Shown: piece after piece, positions 1 to 6,979 of the stretch | Layout: every line of letters starts with the position of its first letter | Numbering within the stretch: the stretch's first letter is position 1 | From: AC-32 sp963746155 | GTDB taxonomy: Bacteria > Actinomycetota > Thermoleophilia > Gaiellales > Gaiellaceae | Length of the DNA: 13,277 bases | NCBI GenBank assembly: GCA_963746155.1 | Contig: CAVVAB010000011.1 | Coordinates: forward strand, 1-13,277 | Direction: 5' to 3' | Position numbers and translations under genes: made by a program | The notes under the pieces: model-generated | The model's input: the letters and a program-made list of their open reading frames with translations, nothing else | What the model was told of the DNA's origin: nothing | The model's database searches: none

Positions 1-690
1 AAGTGAGGCGACGCGGCGGCCCGTCTCGGCCGAGCCGGTGAAGACGACCTTCGCCGTCCCCGGTGCGCGCACGAGCGCCTCGCCCGCCTCGGCGCCACCC
101 TGGACGACCTGCACGAGCCGCTTCGGCGCGCCCGCCTCGCGGAAGACGCGCTGGACCCACGCACCCGAGAGCGGCGTCACCTCGGAGGGCTTGACGACGA
201 CCGCGTTTCCGGCGGCGACCGCGTAGGCCGCCTGGCTCAGCGGGATCCCGAACGGGAAGTTCCACGGCGAGATCACGCCGATCACGCCGAGCGGCTCGTA
301 GAGCAGGACGCCGCGCTTGTGCCGCAGGTGCGGCTGCCCGAAGCGCACGGGCTCCTGGGCGAGCACGCGGCCCGCGTTCGCGGCGGCCCAGACGAGGTTG
401 TCGAGCGCGACGAAGAGCTCGGCGGTGTACGACTCGACAAGCGGCTTGCCCGTCTCGGCGGTCACCGACGCGGCGATCTCGTCCGCGGCGTCGAGCAGCG
501 TGGAGGCGACGCGCCCGAGCAGCGCGCGCCGCTCCGCGAATGATGACCCGGCCCAGCGCTCGGCCGCGAGCCGCGCGTCGACGACGGCCTCGGCAACCTC
601 CCCCGGAGCGGACGCGGGGACAGAGCCCACGGGCTCGAGCGTCGCCGGGTTGACGGAGCGGAGAACACCTGCCTGCGCCGCGCGCGACAT
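1..690 (-). CDS. NAD(P)-dependent aldehyde dehydrogenase, N-terminal part (cut by left window edge)
   Basis: The reverse strand is open from an ATG at 690 to the left edge and gives 230 residues. These match the first half of the aldehyde dehydrogenase superfamily, which oxidises aldehydes to carboxylic acids with NAD(P)+ in the cytoplasm. Visible landmarks are ISPWNFPF at residues 140-147, containing the conserved Asn (N144) that stabilises the oxyanion, KPSE with cofactor-binding Lys at about 167, and the FTGS turn at 217-220. Family members are about 450-500 residues, so the catalytic Cys and general-base Glu lie outside the window and cannot be checked. The ATG shares one base with the stop of the upstream cyclase gene (TGATG on the minus strand), which points to co-transcription and translational re-initiation. 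The substrate cannot be told from this half; the style resembles succinate-semialdehyde or broad-range dehydrogenases. The family call is firm, the substrate is unknown. Confidence 0.93.
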   Translation of the reverse strand, partial: MSRAAQAGVLRSVNPATLEPVGSVPASAPGEVAEAVVDARLAAERWAGSSFAERRALLGRVASTLLDAADEIAASVTAETGKPLVESYTAELFVALDNLVWAAANAGRVLAQEPVRFGQPHLRHKRGVLLYEPLGVIGVISPWNFPFGIPLSQAAYAVAAGNAVVVKPSEVTPLSGAWVQRVFREAGAPKRLVQVVQGGAEAGEALVRAPGTAKVVFTGSAETGRRVASL

Positions 691-3600
691 CAGCGCCCCC
701 CGACCGGCTCGGGCTCGCCGGCGGCCGCCTGCTCGGCCCGTTCGAGCCACGGGGTCGCCTCCAGCCGCTCGAAGGTCTCGCGAGCCTCTTCCAGATGCGG
801 CGCGGCTTCGTCCACCCGGCCGGCCGCAGCGAGCGTCTCGCTCTGCTCGAGCAGCGTCACCGCCAGCCAGAACGGAAGCTCGAGCTCGCGGAAGATCCGC
901 GAGGCCGCCTCGAGCTCGGCCTCGTCGCCGTCCAGCCGTCCGCGGAAGCGGTGAGCCTGAGCGGTGAGGTACGGCGACTGGAGCCCCGGAGAGGCGTCCT
1001 CCAGCGAGTCGATCAGCTCGCGTGCCTTCGCCGAGTCGCCGAGCGCAAGGGCCGCCTCCAATGCCGCCACCGCGGCCTGCTTGACGCTCTGCTGCCCGTG
1101 GCCGAGCGTTCGGCCCGCCTCGATCGTCGCCTCGTAGTCCGCAAGCACCTCGTCGAGCTGCCCCTCCACCCGCCTCAGTGACGCCCGGGCGCCCAGATAG
1201 GAAGAGCGGTCCTGCATATCGGTCGATCCGTCGAGATGCGAGAAGAGCGAGAAGATCTTCTGCGCCTCGTCGAGCTGGCCGCGCGCCAGATGAATCTCGA
1301 CCAGGGAGGTCAGGAGGCTGAGCAGGACCCCGCCGGACTGAGTCTGCTCCTCGGTCAGCTCATCGAGCAGGCCGAGCGCCTCGTCCCAGCGCCCGAGCAT
1401 GTACAGGGGGTACGTCGTCTCGGCGAGGTCCGCCAGCTCCGAGGGCCTGCTCCCGACCTTGCGGGAGATCGCCAGAGCCTCTTCCAGGTACGCGAGTGCC
1501 TCCCGGTATCGGTCCCACCGAAACTCCCGGTCGGAGAGGACGAAGTAGGTCGTGGCGGCCTGGTCCAGCAGGTCATGCTCGAGCGCCACCTTGAGAGCGT
1601 GGCGCGCAAGGGCCGCGGACTCCTCCACGTGGCCGCGGCTGAAGGCCACGGCACTCTTGCCGCGGAGCGCGATCGCAAGCGCAGCGGGATATCCATGGGC
1701 CTCGGCGATTTCCAGCGCCAGCTCCGCCCGCTCGGCGGCCCGCTCCAGATCGCCCCTGAACCAGTAGGCACGGCTGAGAGCTGCGGCGAGGAGAGCCAGA
1801 TCCTCGTCGGGTGGATCGCTCGAGATGACCTCGAAGGCCCGCTCCATCCACGCGAGAGCTTCGTCACGATGAACGAAGCCGAGAAGCTGGCCGTACTGCC
1901 CGGAGACCCGGGCTGCCGCGTGCGTGTCTCCCTCGGCTTCGAATAGCGCGATCGACTCCTCGAACAGGGCTCGGCTCGCGTCGGGATCTCCGGTTCGGTT
2001 CGCCATCACGCCCGCGCGCGCGAGGATCGCCGCCCGCTCCAGCGGCTCCTCCGCCAGCGCGCCGGCCTGCTCGAAGTAGCGCCGGGCCTCGCCTGCCGCG
2101 GCGAGTGACGCCGCGCGCTCGCCTGCGCGCGTGAGCATCTCGCGCGCTCGCCGCTTGATCTCGGCCGCGTCCTCGGCGTCCGGAACTGCCTCGTAGGCAT
2201 CGACGTAGTGGGAGGCGACCACCTCGATCACCTCGTCCTGCTCGCCAGCGAACGCCGACTCGAGCTCGGCGGCCGCTGCGAGGTGCTTGCTCCGGCGGTC
2301 GCGCCTGGAAAGCGTGCCGTAGGCGACGTGGCGGACGAGGTCCTGCAGGAACCCGTACTGGCCATGCTCGGGTGACCGCGGGTCCGCCTGCACGCCCAGC
2401 ACCTCCTTGCGAACGAGCGAGCCGAGCAAGGACTCGACCTCCTCGGCGCCGAGCCCCGAGAGAGCGGCGAGGGTGTCTCTGCTGAAGGTCTTCCCGAGCA
2501 CGGCCGCGTCGTCGAGCAGCCGCCGCTCGGGTACCGTCAAGCCGTCGAGCCGGGCCGCGATCAGCGCGTGCAGGGTCTCCGGCACCTCGAGCGCCTCCAC
2601 GGCGCCGGTGAGCCGGTACGTCGAGCCCTCTTGGACGAGCAGGCCGCGATCGAGCAGCATCCGCACGGTCTCGACCGCGTACAGCGGCACGCCCTCGGCT
2701 CTGGCGAGGATCTGCGCGCGAAGCGTCTCGGGAAGCCCGGGCACGAGCCCGGTCAGGAGCTCCTCCATCGCCTCCTCGGAGAGCGGCTCGAGATAGAGCG
2801 ACGTGAAGCTGCGCTGACCCGCGCCCCAGGTCGGGCGGCGCTCGACCAGCTCTGGCCGCGCAAGGGCGACGACGAAGAGCGGATGGTTCCGCGACCAGTC
2901 GAGCATGTACTCGACGAAGTCGAGCAACCCCGTGTCGGCCCACTGCATGTCCTCGAAGGCGAGCACGGTCGGATAGGTCTCGGCCAGCCGCTCGAAGAAG
3001 AGCCGCCAGGCGCCGAACAGCTCCTGCTGGTCCCGCGCCTGATGATCGGCGAGGCCGAGCAGGTGAGCGAGGCGCGGCTCGACGAAGGCCCGCTCCTCCG
3101 CGTCGAGGACGTGCTCGGCGAGCGTGGCGCGCAGCTTCTCCTCGGCGGCGGCCGGCTCCTCGTCCTCGGAGATCCGGCAGCGCATCCGCACCATGTCCGC
3201 AAGCGCCCAGTAGGTCACGCCCTCGCCGTACGGAAGGCAGCGGCCGCGATGCCAGTAGACGGTGTCCGCGATCCCGTCGAAGTACTTGTAGAACTCCCAG
3301 GCCAGCCGTGACTTGCCGATCCCGGCGATTCCCGTGACCGAGACGAGGTGTGCCCTGTTCTCGTCCGCGCAGGCGTGGAAGAGGTCCTTGATCTGGCGCA
3401 GCTCGCGGTCGCGCCCGACGAACGGCGCCTCGAGGCCCTCCGACTTCAGCGAGCCGCGCAGGCCGGAGACGACGCGACTCGCCTTCCACAGCGTCATCGG
3501 CTCCTCCTTGCCCTTGAGCTCGAACGAGCCGGCCTCCTCGTAGACGACCGTCTGCTCGGTGGTGCGGCGGGTCGACTCGCCCACGTAGACGGCGCCCGGC

Positions 3601-4196
3601 TCCGCCAGGGACTGCACGCGGGAGGCCGTGTTGACGAGATCGCCGGCAACCATTCCCTGCCCCTCGGCGCCGATCGTGACCGCGGCCTCTCCTGTGAGGA
3701 CTCCCGCCCGGGCTCGCAGCCCCTCCTCGCCGACCTCCTGGCCGAGCGCGGAGACCGCAGCAACGAGGTCGAGCGCCGCGCGCACGGCCCGCTCCGCGTC
3801 ATCCTCGGTCGCGGTCGGCGTGCCCCACACGGCCATGACCGCGTCGCCGATGAACTTCTCTACCGTCCCGCCGTAGAGCGAGATGATCCGGCTGCACGTG
3901 TCGAAGTAGCGCGAGAGCAGCTCGCGCACGTCCTCGGCGTCCCGCGTCTCCGAGAGCGGCGTGAACCCCACCAGGTCGGCAAAGAGCACCGAGACGAGAC
4001 GGCGCTCCGCGGCCGGAGCCGCCTCGACAGGAGTCGGCGCGTCGACCGTCAGCGCCGTGCCGCACTCGCCGCAGAAGCGCTCACCGGGCTCGTTCGCGGC
4101 GCCGCACGACGGACAGGCAGGCGCAAGAGCATGGCCGCACTCGGCGCAGAACTTGCGCCCTTCACGGTTCTCGGTCCCGCAGCTAGGACAAACCAT
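690..4196 (-). CDS. Double zinc ribbon - class III adenylate/guanylate cyclase - STAND ATPase - TPR signalling protein
   Basis: This 1168-residue cytoplasmic multidomain protein starts with two CxxC...CxxC zinc ribbons (Cys 3, 6, 17, 20 and 28, 31, 42, 45). A class III cyclase domain follows at about 64-240. Both metal-binding Asp are present (D74 in FADLVGFT, D118 in KFIGDAVMA). So are the adenine-selecting Lys/Asp pair (K114, D186) and the transition-state Asn/Arg (N189, R193). It therefore looks like an active ATP-to-cAMP cyclase. From about 258 comes a STAND/AAA-type ATPase opening with FVGRDREL, a Walker A GIAGIGKS (289-296) and a Walker B-like VLAFED (411-416). From about 680 to the end are repeated helical hairpins of TPR type. 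This architecture is common in actinobacteria, but signals and partners are mostly unknown. The gene starts 17 bp after otsA, with no clear Shine-Dalgarno, and its stop overlaps the next start, so it sits mid-operon. Domain calls are firm; cAMP production and any role with trehalose are inferred. Confidence 0.95.
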   Translation of the reverse strand: MVCPSCGTENREGRKFCAECGHALAPACPSCGAANEPGERFCGECGTALTVDAPTPVEAAPAAERRLVSVLFADLVGFTPLSETRDAEDVRELLSRYFDTCSRIISLYGGTVEKFIGDAVMAVWGTPTATEDDAERAVRAALDLVAAVSALGQEVGEEGLRARAGVLTGEAAVTIGAEGQGMVAGDLVNTASRVQSLAEPGAVYVGESTRRTTEQTVVYEEAGSFELKGKEEPMTLWKASRVVSGLRGSLKSEGLEAPFVGRDRELRQIKDLFHACADENRAHLVSVTGIAGIGKSRLAWEFYKYFDGIADTVYWHRGRCLPYGEGVTYWALADMVRMRCRISEDEEPAAAEEKLRATLAEHVLDAEERAFVEPRLAHLLGLADHQARDQQELFGAWRLFFERLAETYPTVLAFEDMQWADTGLLDFVEYMLDWSRNHPLFVVALARPELVERRPTWGAGQRSFTSLYLEPLSEEAMEELLTGLVPGLPETLRAQILARAEGVPLYAVETVRMLLDRGLLVQEGSTYRLTGAVEALEVPETLHALIAARLDGLTVPERRLLDDAAVLGKTFSRDTLAALSGLGAEEVESLLGSLVRKEVLGVQADPRSPEHGQYGFLQDLVRHVAYGTLSRRDRRSKHLAAAAELESAFAGEQDEVIEVVASHYVDAYEAVPDAEDAAEIKRRAREMLTRAGERAASLAAAGEARRYFEQAGALAEEPLERAAILARAGVMANRTGDPDASRALFEESIALFEAEGDTHAAARVSGQYGQLLGFVHRDEALAWMERAFEVISSDPPDEDLALLAAALSRAYWFRGDLERAAERAELALEIAEAHGYPAALAIALRGKSAVAFSRGHVEESAALARHALKVALEHDLLDQAATTYFVLSDREFRWDRYREALAYLEEALAISRKVGSRPSELADLAETTYPLYMLGRWDEALGLLDELTEEQTQSGGVLLSLLTSLVEIHLARGQLDEAQKIFSLFSHLDGSTDMQDRSSYLGARASLRRVEGQLDEVLADYEATIEAGRTLGHGQQSVKQAAVAALEAALALGDSAKARELIDSLEDASPGLQSPYLTAQAHRFRGRLDGDEAELEAASRIFRELELPFWLAVTLLEQSETLAAAGRVDEAAPHLEEARETFERLEATPWLERAEQAAAGEPEPVGGR

Positions 4197-4213
4197 CGCG
4201 ATCGGGCGAAAGC

Positions 4214-5686
4214 CTAGACCCGAAGCGCGGCGCAGCGGTCGAGATCGGCCAGCAGACCTTCGATCCAGGCGGCCACGTCGTGCTCACGTACGAACTCTCG
4301 GATCGCCTCGAGTCGCTCACGGCGTTCCTCGAGCGGCATCGTCAGCGCGTGGGCGAGCGCGTCCGCTTGCCCGGCCACGTCGAACGGGTTCACGCTCACG
4401 GCCCACTCGCCGAGCTCCTCGTAGGCGCCCGCGTTCTCGGAAAGCACGACCACGCCGTCGCGCTCGTTCACGAGCGGCGCCTCCTTCGCGACGAGGTTCA
4501 TGCCGTCGAAGATCGAGTTCACGAACAGCACGTCGAACTGCTTGTAGGCGGCCACGGCAGCCGGGAGGTTGTCCTCGACGACGAGCTCGATCGGGTCCCA
4601 ACCCTCCTCGGGGAAGCGGTCGTTCACCCGCCGCGCCTCGCGCTGGATGGCGCCGATGTACTCGGAGTACTCGGGGATGTCCTGGCGCGACGGATCGAGG
4701 AGCGCGCGCATCCCGACCCTCCCGACGCGCTCCGGGTTCGCCTCGAGATAGAGCTCGAAGGCGCGAAAGCCGCGGACGATGTTCTTCGACGGATCGGTCC
4801 GGTCGACGCGCAGGATCAGCTGCTCGGGCCGCCGGGCCACGAGATCGCGCTCGGCCGCGAGCACCTCGTCGCTCTCCGCGAGCTGCTGGAACTCGAGCGG
4901 GTCGACGGAGATGGGATGCACGCTGACCAGCGAGCGGCGGCCCTCGTACTCGGCGGCCCCTTCCTCGAAGTCGCACTCGGCGCCGGCCAGGTCGCTTGCC
5001 GCGCGCATGAAGTTCAGCTGCCAGCGGTGCGTGTGGAAGCCGATCGCGTCGTTCGCGAGCAGACCGTCGTGGATCGCGCGGCGGGTCGCGTCCGGCAACA
5101 CGCGCCAGTAGTCGGTCTGCGGCCACGGGATGTGGATGAAGTGGGCGAGCAGCGCGTCGGGCGCGCGCTCCCGGACGAGCCGCGGCGCGAGGTAGAGGTG
5201 GTAGTCGTGGAAGAAGACGGCCGCCTCGGGCTCGCGCTCGAGCTCGGCGAGCACCGCCTCCGCGAAGCCCGCGTTCACCTGCGCGTAGCCGTCGTCCCAG
5301 GCGTGCTGGTCAGCGACGTCGAGCGCGGGCTTGTACGCGAGGTCCCAGAGGTAGTGCTGCAGGAACCAGAGCACGGGGTTCGAGACGACGTTGTAGTAGC
5401 GGTCGTACGCAATCTCGTCGTGTGCCACGAGGCGCAGCCGGAACGGCGACCCATCGTCCGTGCGCTCCTCGACCGCCTGATCGCCGGCCTCCGCGGCGAC
5501 GACGCGGTCTTCCTCGCTCATCGCGCTCGCGATCCAGGTCACGTCGTGGTGCGCAAGCAGCCCGCGCAGGGCGGTCACGAGCCCGCCGGCGCCGCGCCGG
5601 GCCGTGCGTTCTCCGCTCTCGTCCCGCCCGTAGGTGACCGGCCCGCGGTTGGAGACGAGGATCAGCTTCCTGCGTCCGGCAACCAC
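4214..5686 (-). CDS. otsA: Trehalose-6-phosphate synthase, GT20 family (actinobacterial, VldE-related clade)
   Basis: This 490-residue GT20 retaining glycosyltransferase is predicted to join NDP-glucose and glucose-6-phosphate to trehalose-6-phosphate in the cytoplasm. Counterparts of the E. coli OtsA active site are visible: R14 in SNRGPV, W51, Y98 and W107 with the same spacing as the E. coli acceptor-binding Tyr/Trp, D161 in FHDYHL, R296 and K301 in DRTDPSK, and DGMNLVAKE (394-402) for the donor. Length is near the usual 450-500. Segments such as HIPWPQTDYWR and EAPLVNERD resemble, from memory, the pseudo-glycosyltransferase VldE more than E. coli OtsA. The donor motif DGMNLVAKE is nevertheless intact, which favours a true synthase. 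The start is GTG (5684-5686), with a TAGGGT hexamer 8 bp upstream that could serve as a -10 for a leaderless transcript. No otsB phosphatase gene is in view. Glucosylglycerol-phosphate synthase is a less likely alternative. Confidence 0.9.
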   Translation of the reverse strand: MVAGRRKLILVSNRGPVTYGRDESGERTARRGAGGLVTALRGLLAHHDVTWIASAMSEEDRVVAAEAGDQAVEERTDDGSPFRLRLVAHDEIAYDRYYNVVSNPVLWFLQHYLWDLAYKPALDVADQHAWDDGYAQVNAGFAEAVLAELEREPEAAVFFHDYHLYLAPRLVRERAPDALLAHFIHIPWPQTDYWRVLPDATRRAIHDGLLANDAIGFHTHRWQLNFMRAASDLAGAECDFEEGAAEYEGRRSLVSVHPISVDPLEFQQLAESDEVLAAERDLVARRPEQLILRVDRTDPSKNIVRGFRAFELYLEANPERVGRVGMRALLDPSRQDIPEYSEYIGAIQREARRVNDRFPEEGWDPIELVVEDNLPAAVAAYKQFDVLFVNSIFDGMNLVAKEAPLVNERDGVVVLSENAGAYEELGEWAVSVNPFDVAGQADALAHALTMPLEERRERLEAIREFVREHDVAAWIEGLLADLDRCAALRV

Positions 5687-5694
5687 CGCCGGGG

Positions 5695-5700
5695 ACCCTA
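5695..5700 (-). promoter_or_regulatory. Possible -10 element (TAGGGT) for leaderless otsA
   Basis: On the minus strand TAGGGT fits the actinobacterial TANNNT pattern and lies 8 nt before the otsA GTG, the distance expected if transcription begins at the start codon. No convincing -35 is visible and this pattern is frequent by chance, so the call is weak. Confidence 0.22.
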
Positions 5701-5713
5701 CCCGCGGCGCGCC

Positions 5714-5734
5714 GCTACAGTGCGTGGGCTACAG
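5714..5734. repeat. Direct repeat GCTACAG x2 in the otsA/antiporter intergenic region
   Basis: GCTACAG occurs at 5714-5720 and again at 5728-5734, separated by 7 bp. The pair lies inside the 126-bp region between the divergent otsA and antiporter genes, so it could be a two-site operator acting on either gene. It may also be chance. There is no matching known operator that I recognise. Confidence 0.3.
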
Positions 5735-5757
5735 CGCGATGAGGCTCGCGCCCAACC

Positions 5758-5773
5758 GCGGGAGATTTCCCGC
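5758..5773 (+). repeat. Inverted repeat GCGGGA-GATT-TCCCGC upstream of the antiporter gene
   Basis: Perfect 6-bp arms (5758-5763 and 5768-5773) enclose a 4-nt loop, 40 bp before the antiporter ATG. As RNA it would form a small GC-rich hairpin in the antiporter leader; as DNA it is a possible operator between two divergent genes. Function is unknown. Confidence 0.4.
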
Positions 5774-5780
5774 TGATGGC

Positions 5781-5812
5781 CTCTACCAACGACAACCACA
5801 TCGGAGGTAGAG
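5781..5812 (+). promoter_or_regulatory. Shine-Dalgarno and RBS-covering hairpin of the antiporter gene
   Basis: GGAGG at 5803-5807 lies 5 nt before the ATG at 5813, a strong ribosome-binding site that fixes the start. CTCTACC at 5781-5787 is the exact reverse complement of GGTAGAG at 5806-5812. A 7-bp stem can therefore form whose 3' arm covers the end of the Shine-Dalgarno and the whole spacer up to the ATG, with an 18-nt loop. Such a fold would be expected to limit ribosome access unless opened. Whether it forms or is regulated is inference. Confidence 0.5.
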
Positions 5813-6979
5813 ATGGGCGACTTCGCCGTAGCCGCAGTCCTTGCAACAACGATTCTGCTGGCGTCGATGGTCTCGATCGAGGCCGGGATCTCGGTGGCCT
5901 TGATCGAGCTCTTCGCCGGCGTCATCGTCGGCAACGCGTTCAACCTCGACGTCCCGAGCTGGCTCGCGTTCATCGGCTCGTTCGCCGGGATCGTGCTCAC
6001 GTTCCTCGCGGGCGCGGAGGTCGACATTCCGCAGTTCCGTCGCGACTGGCGCGCCTCGATGTCGATCGGCCTCGTCTCGTTCTTCGGCCCGTTCGTGGTC
6101 GTCGGGCTGCTCGCGTACTACGGCCTCGGCTGGAACCGGGAGCAGGCCGAGATCGCGGGCATCGCGCTCTCGACGACGAGCCTCGCGGTCGTGTACTCGG
6201 TGCTCGTGGAGACGGGTCTCAACCGGACGCTGCTCGGCAAGCGCCTGATGGCTGCCACCTTCGTGACCGACTTCGGCACCGCGGCCGCGCTCGCCGTCCT
6301 GTTCATCACACCGACGGTCTGGATCGTGCCGTTCATCGGCGTCTCGGTGCTGCTCGTGGTCGGCCTGCCGACACTCGCGCCGTGGTTCTTCGGCCGCTAC
6401 GGGAACCGGATCATCGAGCCGGAGATCAAACTCGTCTTTGCCGCGCTGTTCCTGCTGATGTGGCTCGGCGACCGCGCGCATTCACACGCGGTCCTGCCGG
6501 CCTTCGTGCTCGGGCTCGCGATGAGCTCCCACTACCATCGCCACCGCCTCGAGCAGGAGCGCCTGCGCGTGGTCGCCTTCGCCTTCCTGACGCCGTTCTT
6601 CTTCCTCAAGGGCGGGATGAGCGTCTCGGCAGGGGCGCTCTGGGCGAACCTCGGCATCCTGGCTCTGCTCTTCGCCGGGAAGCTCGTGCCGAAGTTCGCC
6701 GGCATCTACCCGCTCGCGCGCCGCCAGATGGGAGCCGATGCCGCCTTCGCGACGCTGCTGATGTCGACCGGATTGACCTTCGGGACGATCGCCTCGCTCT
6801 ACGGCCTGACCGCCGGGATCATCGACCGCACGCAGTTCTCGCTCCTGATCGGCGTGGTCGTCCTCTCCGCGATCGTCCCGACAGCGATCGCCCAGCGCTT
6901 CTTCCAGCCGGGCTCAGACCGCGGCGATCGTCTCGAGCTCCGCCCCGGCCGTGTCGTTGCCGGACAGGAGGTTGAATAG
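5813..6979 (+). CDS. CPA2-type cation/proton antiporter (Na+ or K+/H+ exchanger)
   Basis: This is a 388-residue integral membrane protein of about 11-13 hydrophobic spans, the usual core length of the CPA2 family without KTN/RCK regulatory domains. It would exchange Na+ or K+ for H+ across the cytoplasmic membrane. The membrane segment around 147-165 carries TFVTDF (T152, D153), which sits where CPA antiporters have the ion-binding ND, DD or QD pair. The segment 259-270 (TPFFFLKGGMS) matches the late conserved CPA2 helix and contains an intramembrane Lys (K266). The start is set by a strong GGAGG 5 nt upstream. The last 21 codons are antisense to the end of treT, and this tail (from S368) lies beyond the last membrane span. 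The gene is divergent from otsA, and its place between two trehalose genes suggests a role in osmotic or salt adaptation. Ion specificity cannot be told from sequence. Confidence 0.92.
   Translation: MGDFAVAAVLATTILLASMVSIEAGISVALIELFAGVIVGNAFNLDVPSWLAFIGSFAGIVLTFLAGAEVDIPQFRRDWRASMSIGLVSFFGPFVVVGLLAYYGLGWNREQAEIAGIALSTTSLAVVYSVLVETGLNRTLLGKRLMAATFVTDFGTAAALAVLFITPTVWIVPFIGVSVLLVVGLPTLAPWFFGRYGNRIIEPEIKLVFAALFLLMWLGDRAHSHAVLPAFVLGLAMSSHYHRHRLEQERLRVVAFAFLTPFFFLKGGMSVSAGALWANLGILALLFAGKLVPKFAGIYPLARRQMGADAAFATLLMSTGLTFGTIASLYGLTAGIIDRTQFSLLIGVVVLSAIVPTAIAQRFFQPGSDRGDRLELRPGRVVAGQEVE

Noticed and set aside
1864..3489. Minus-strand 541-codon frame within the cyclase gene
   Set aside because: It is an alternative frame of the cyclase gene with Arg/Ala/Pro-rich nonsense composition, while the cyclase frame carries all motifs.
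4280..5776. Plus-strand 498-codon open frame across otsA
   Set aside because: It is antisense to a clearly recognised GT20 enzyme and has no recognisable motif. Long shadow frames are expected at this GC level.
5687..5812. Known riboswitch (for example c-di-AMP ydaO or yybP-ykoY type) before the antiporter
   Set aside because: The region is short and I do not see the conserved cores of these classes, only two simple inverted repeats.
5783..6481. Minus-strand 232-codon frame opposite the antiporter
   Set aside because: It is a highly charged antisense image of membrane spans, with no RBS or motif.
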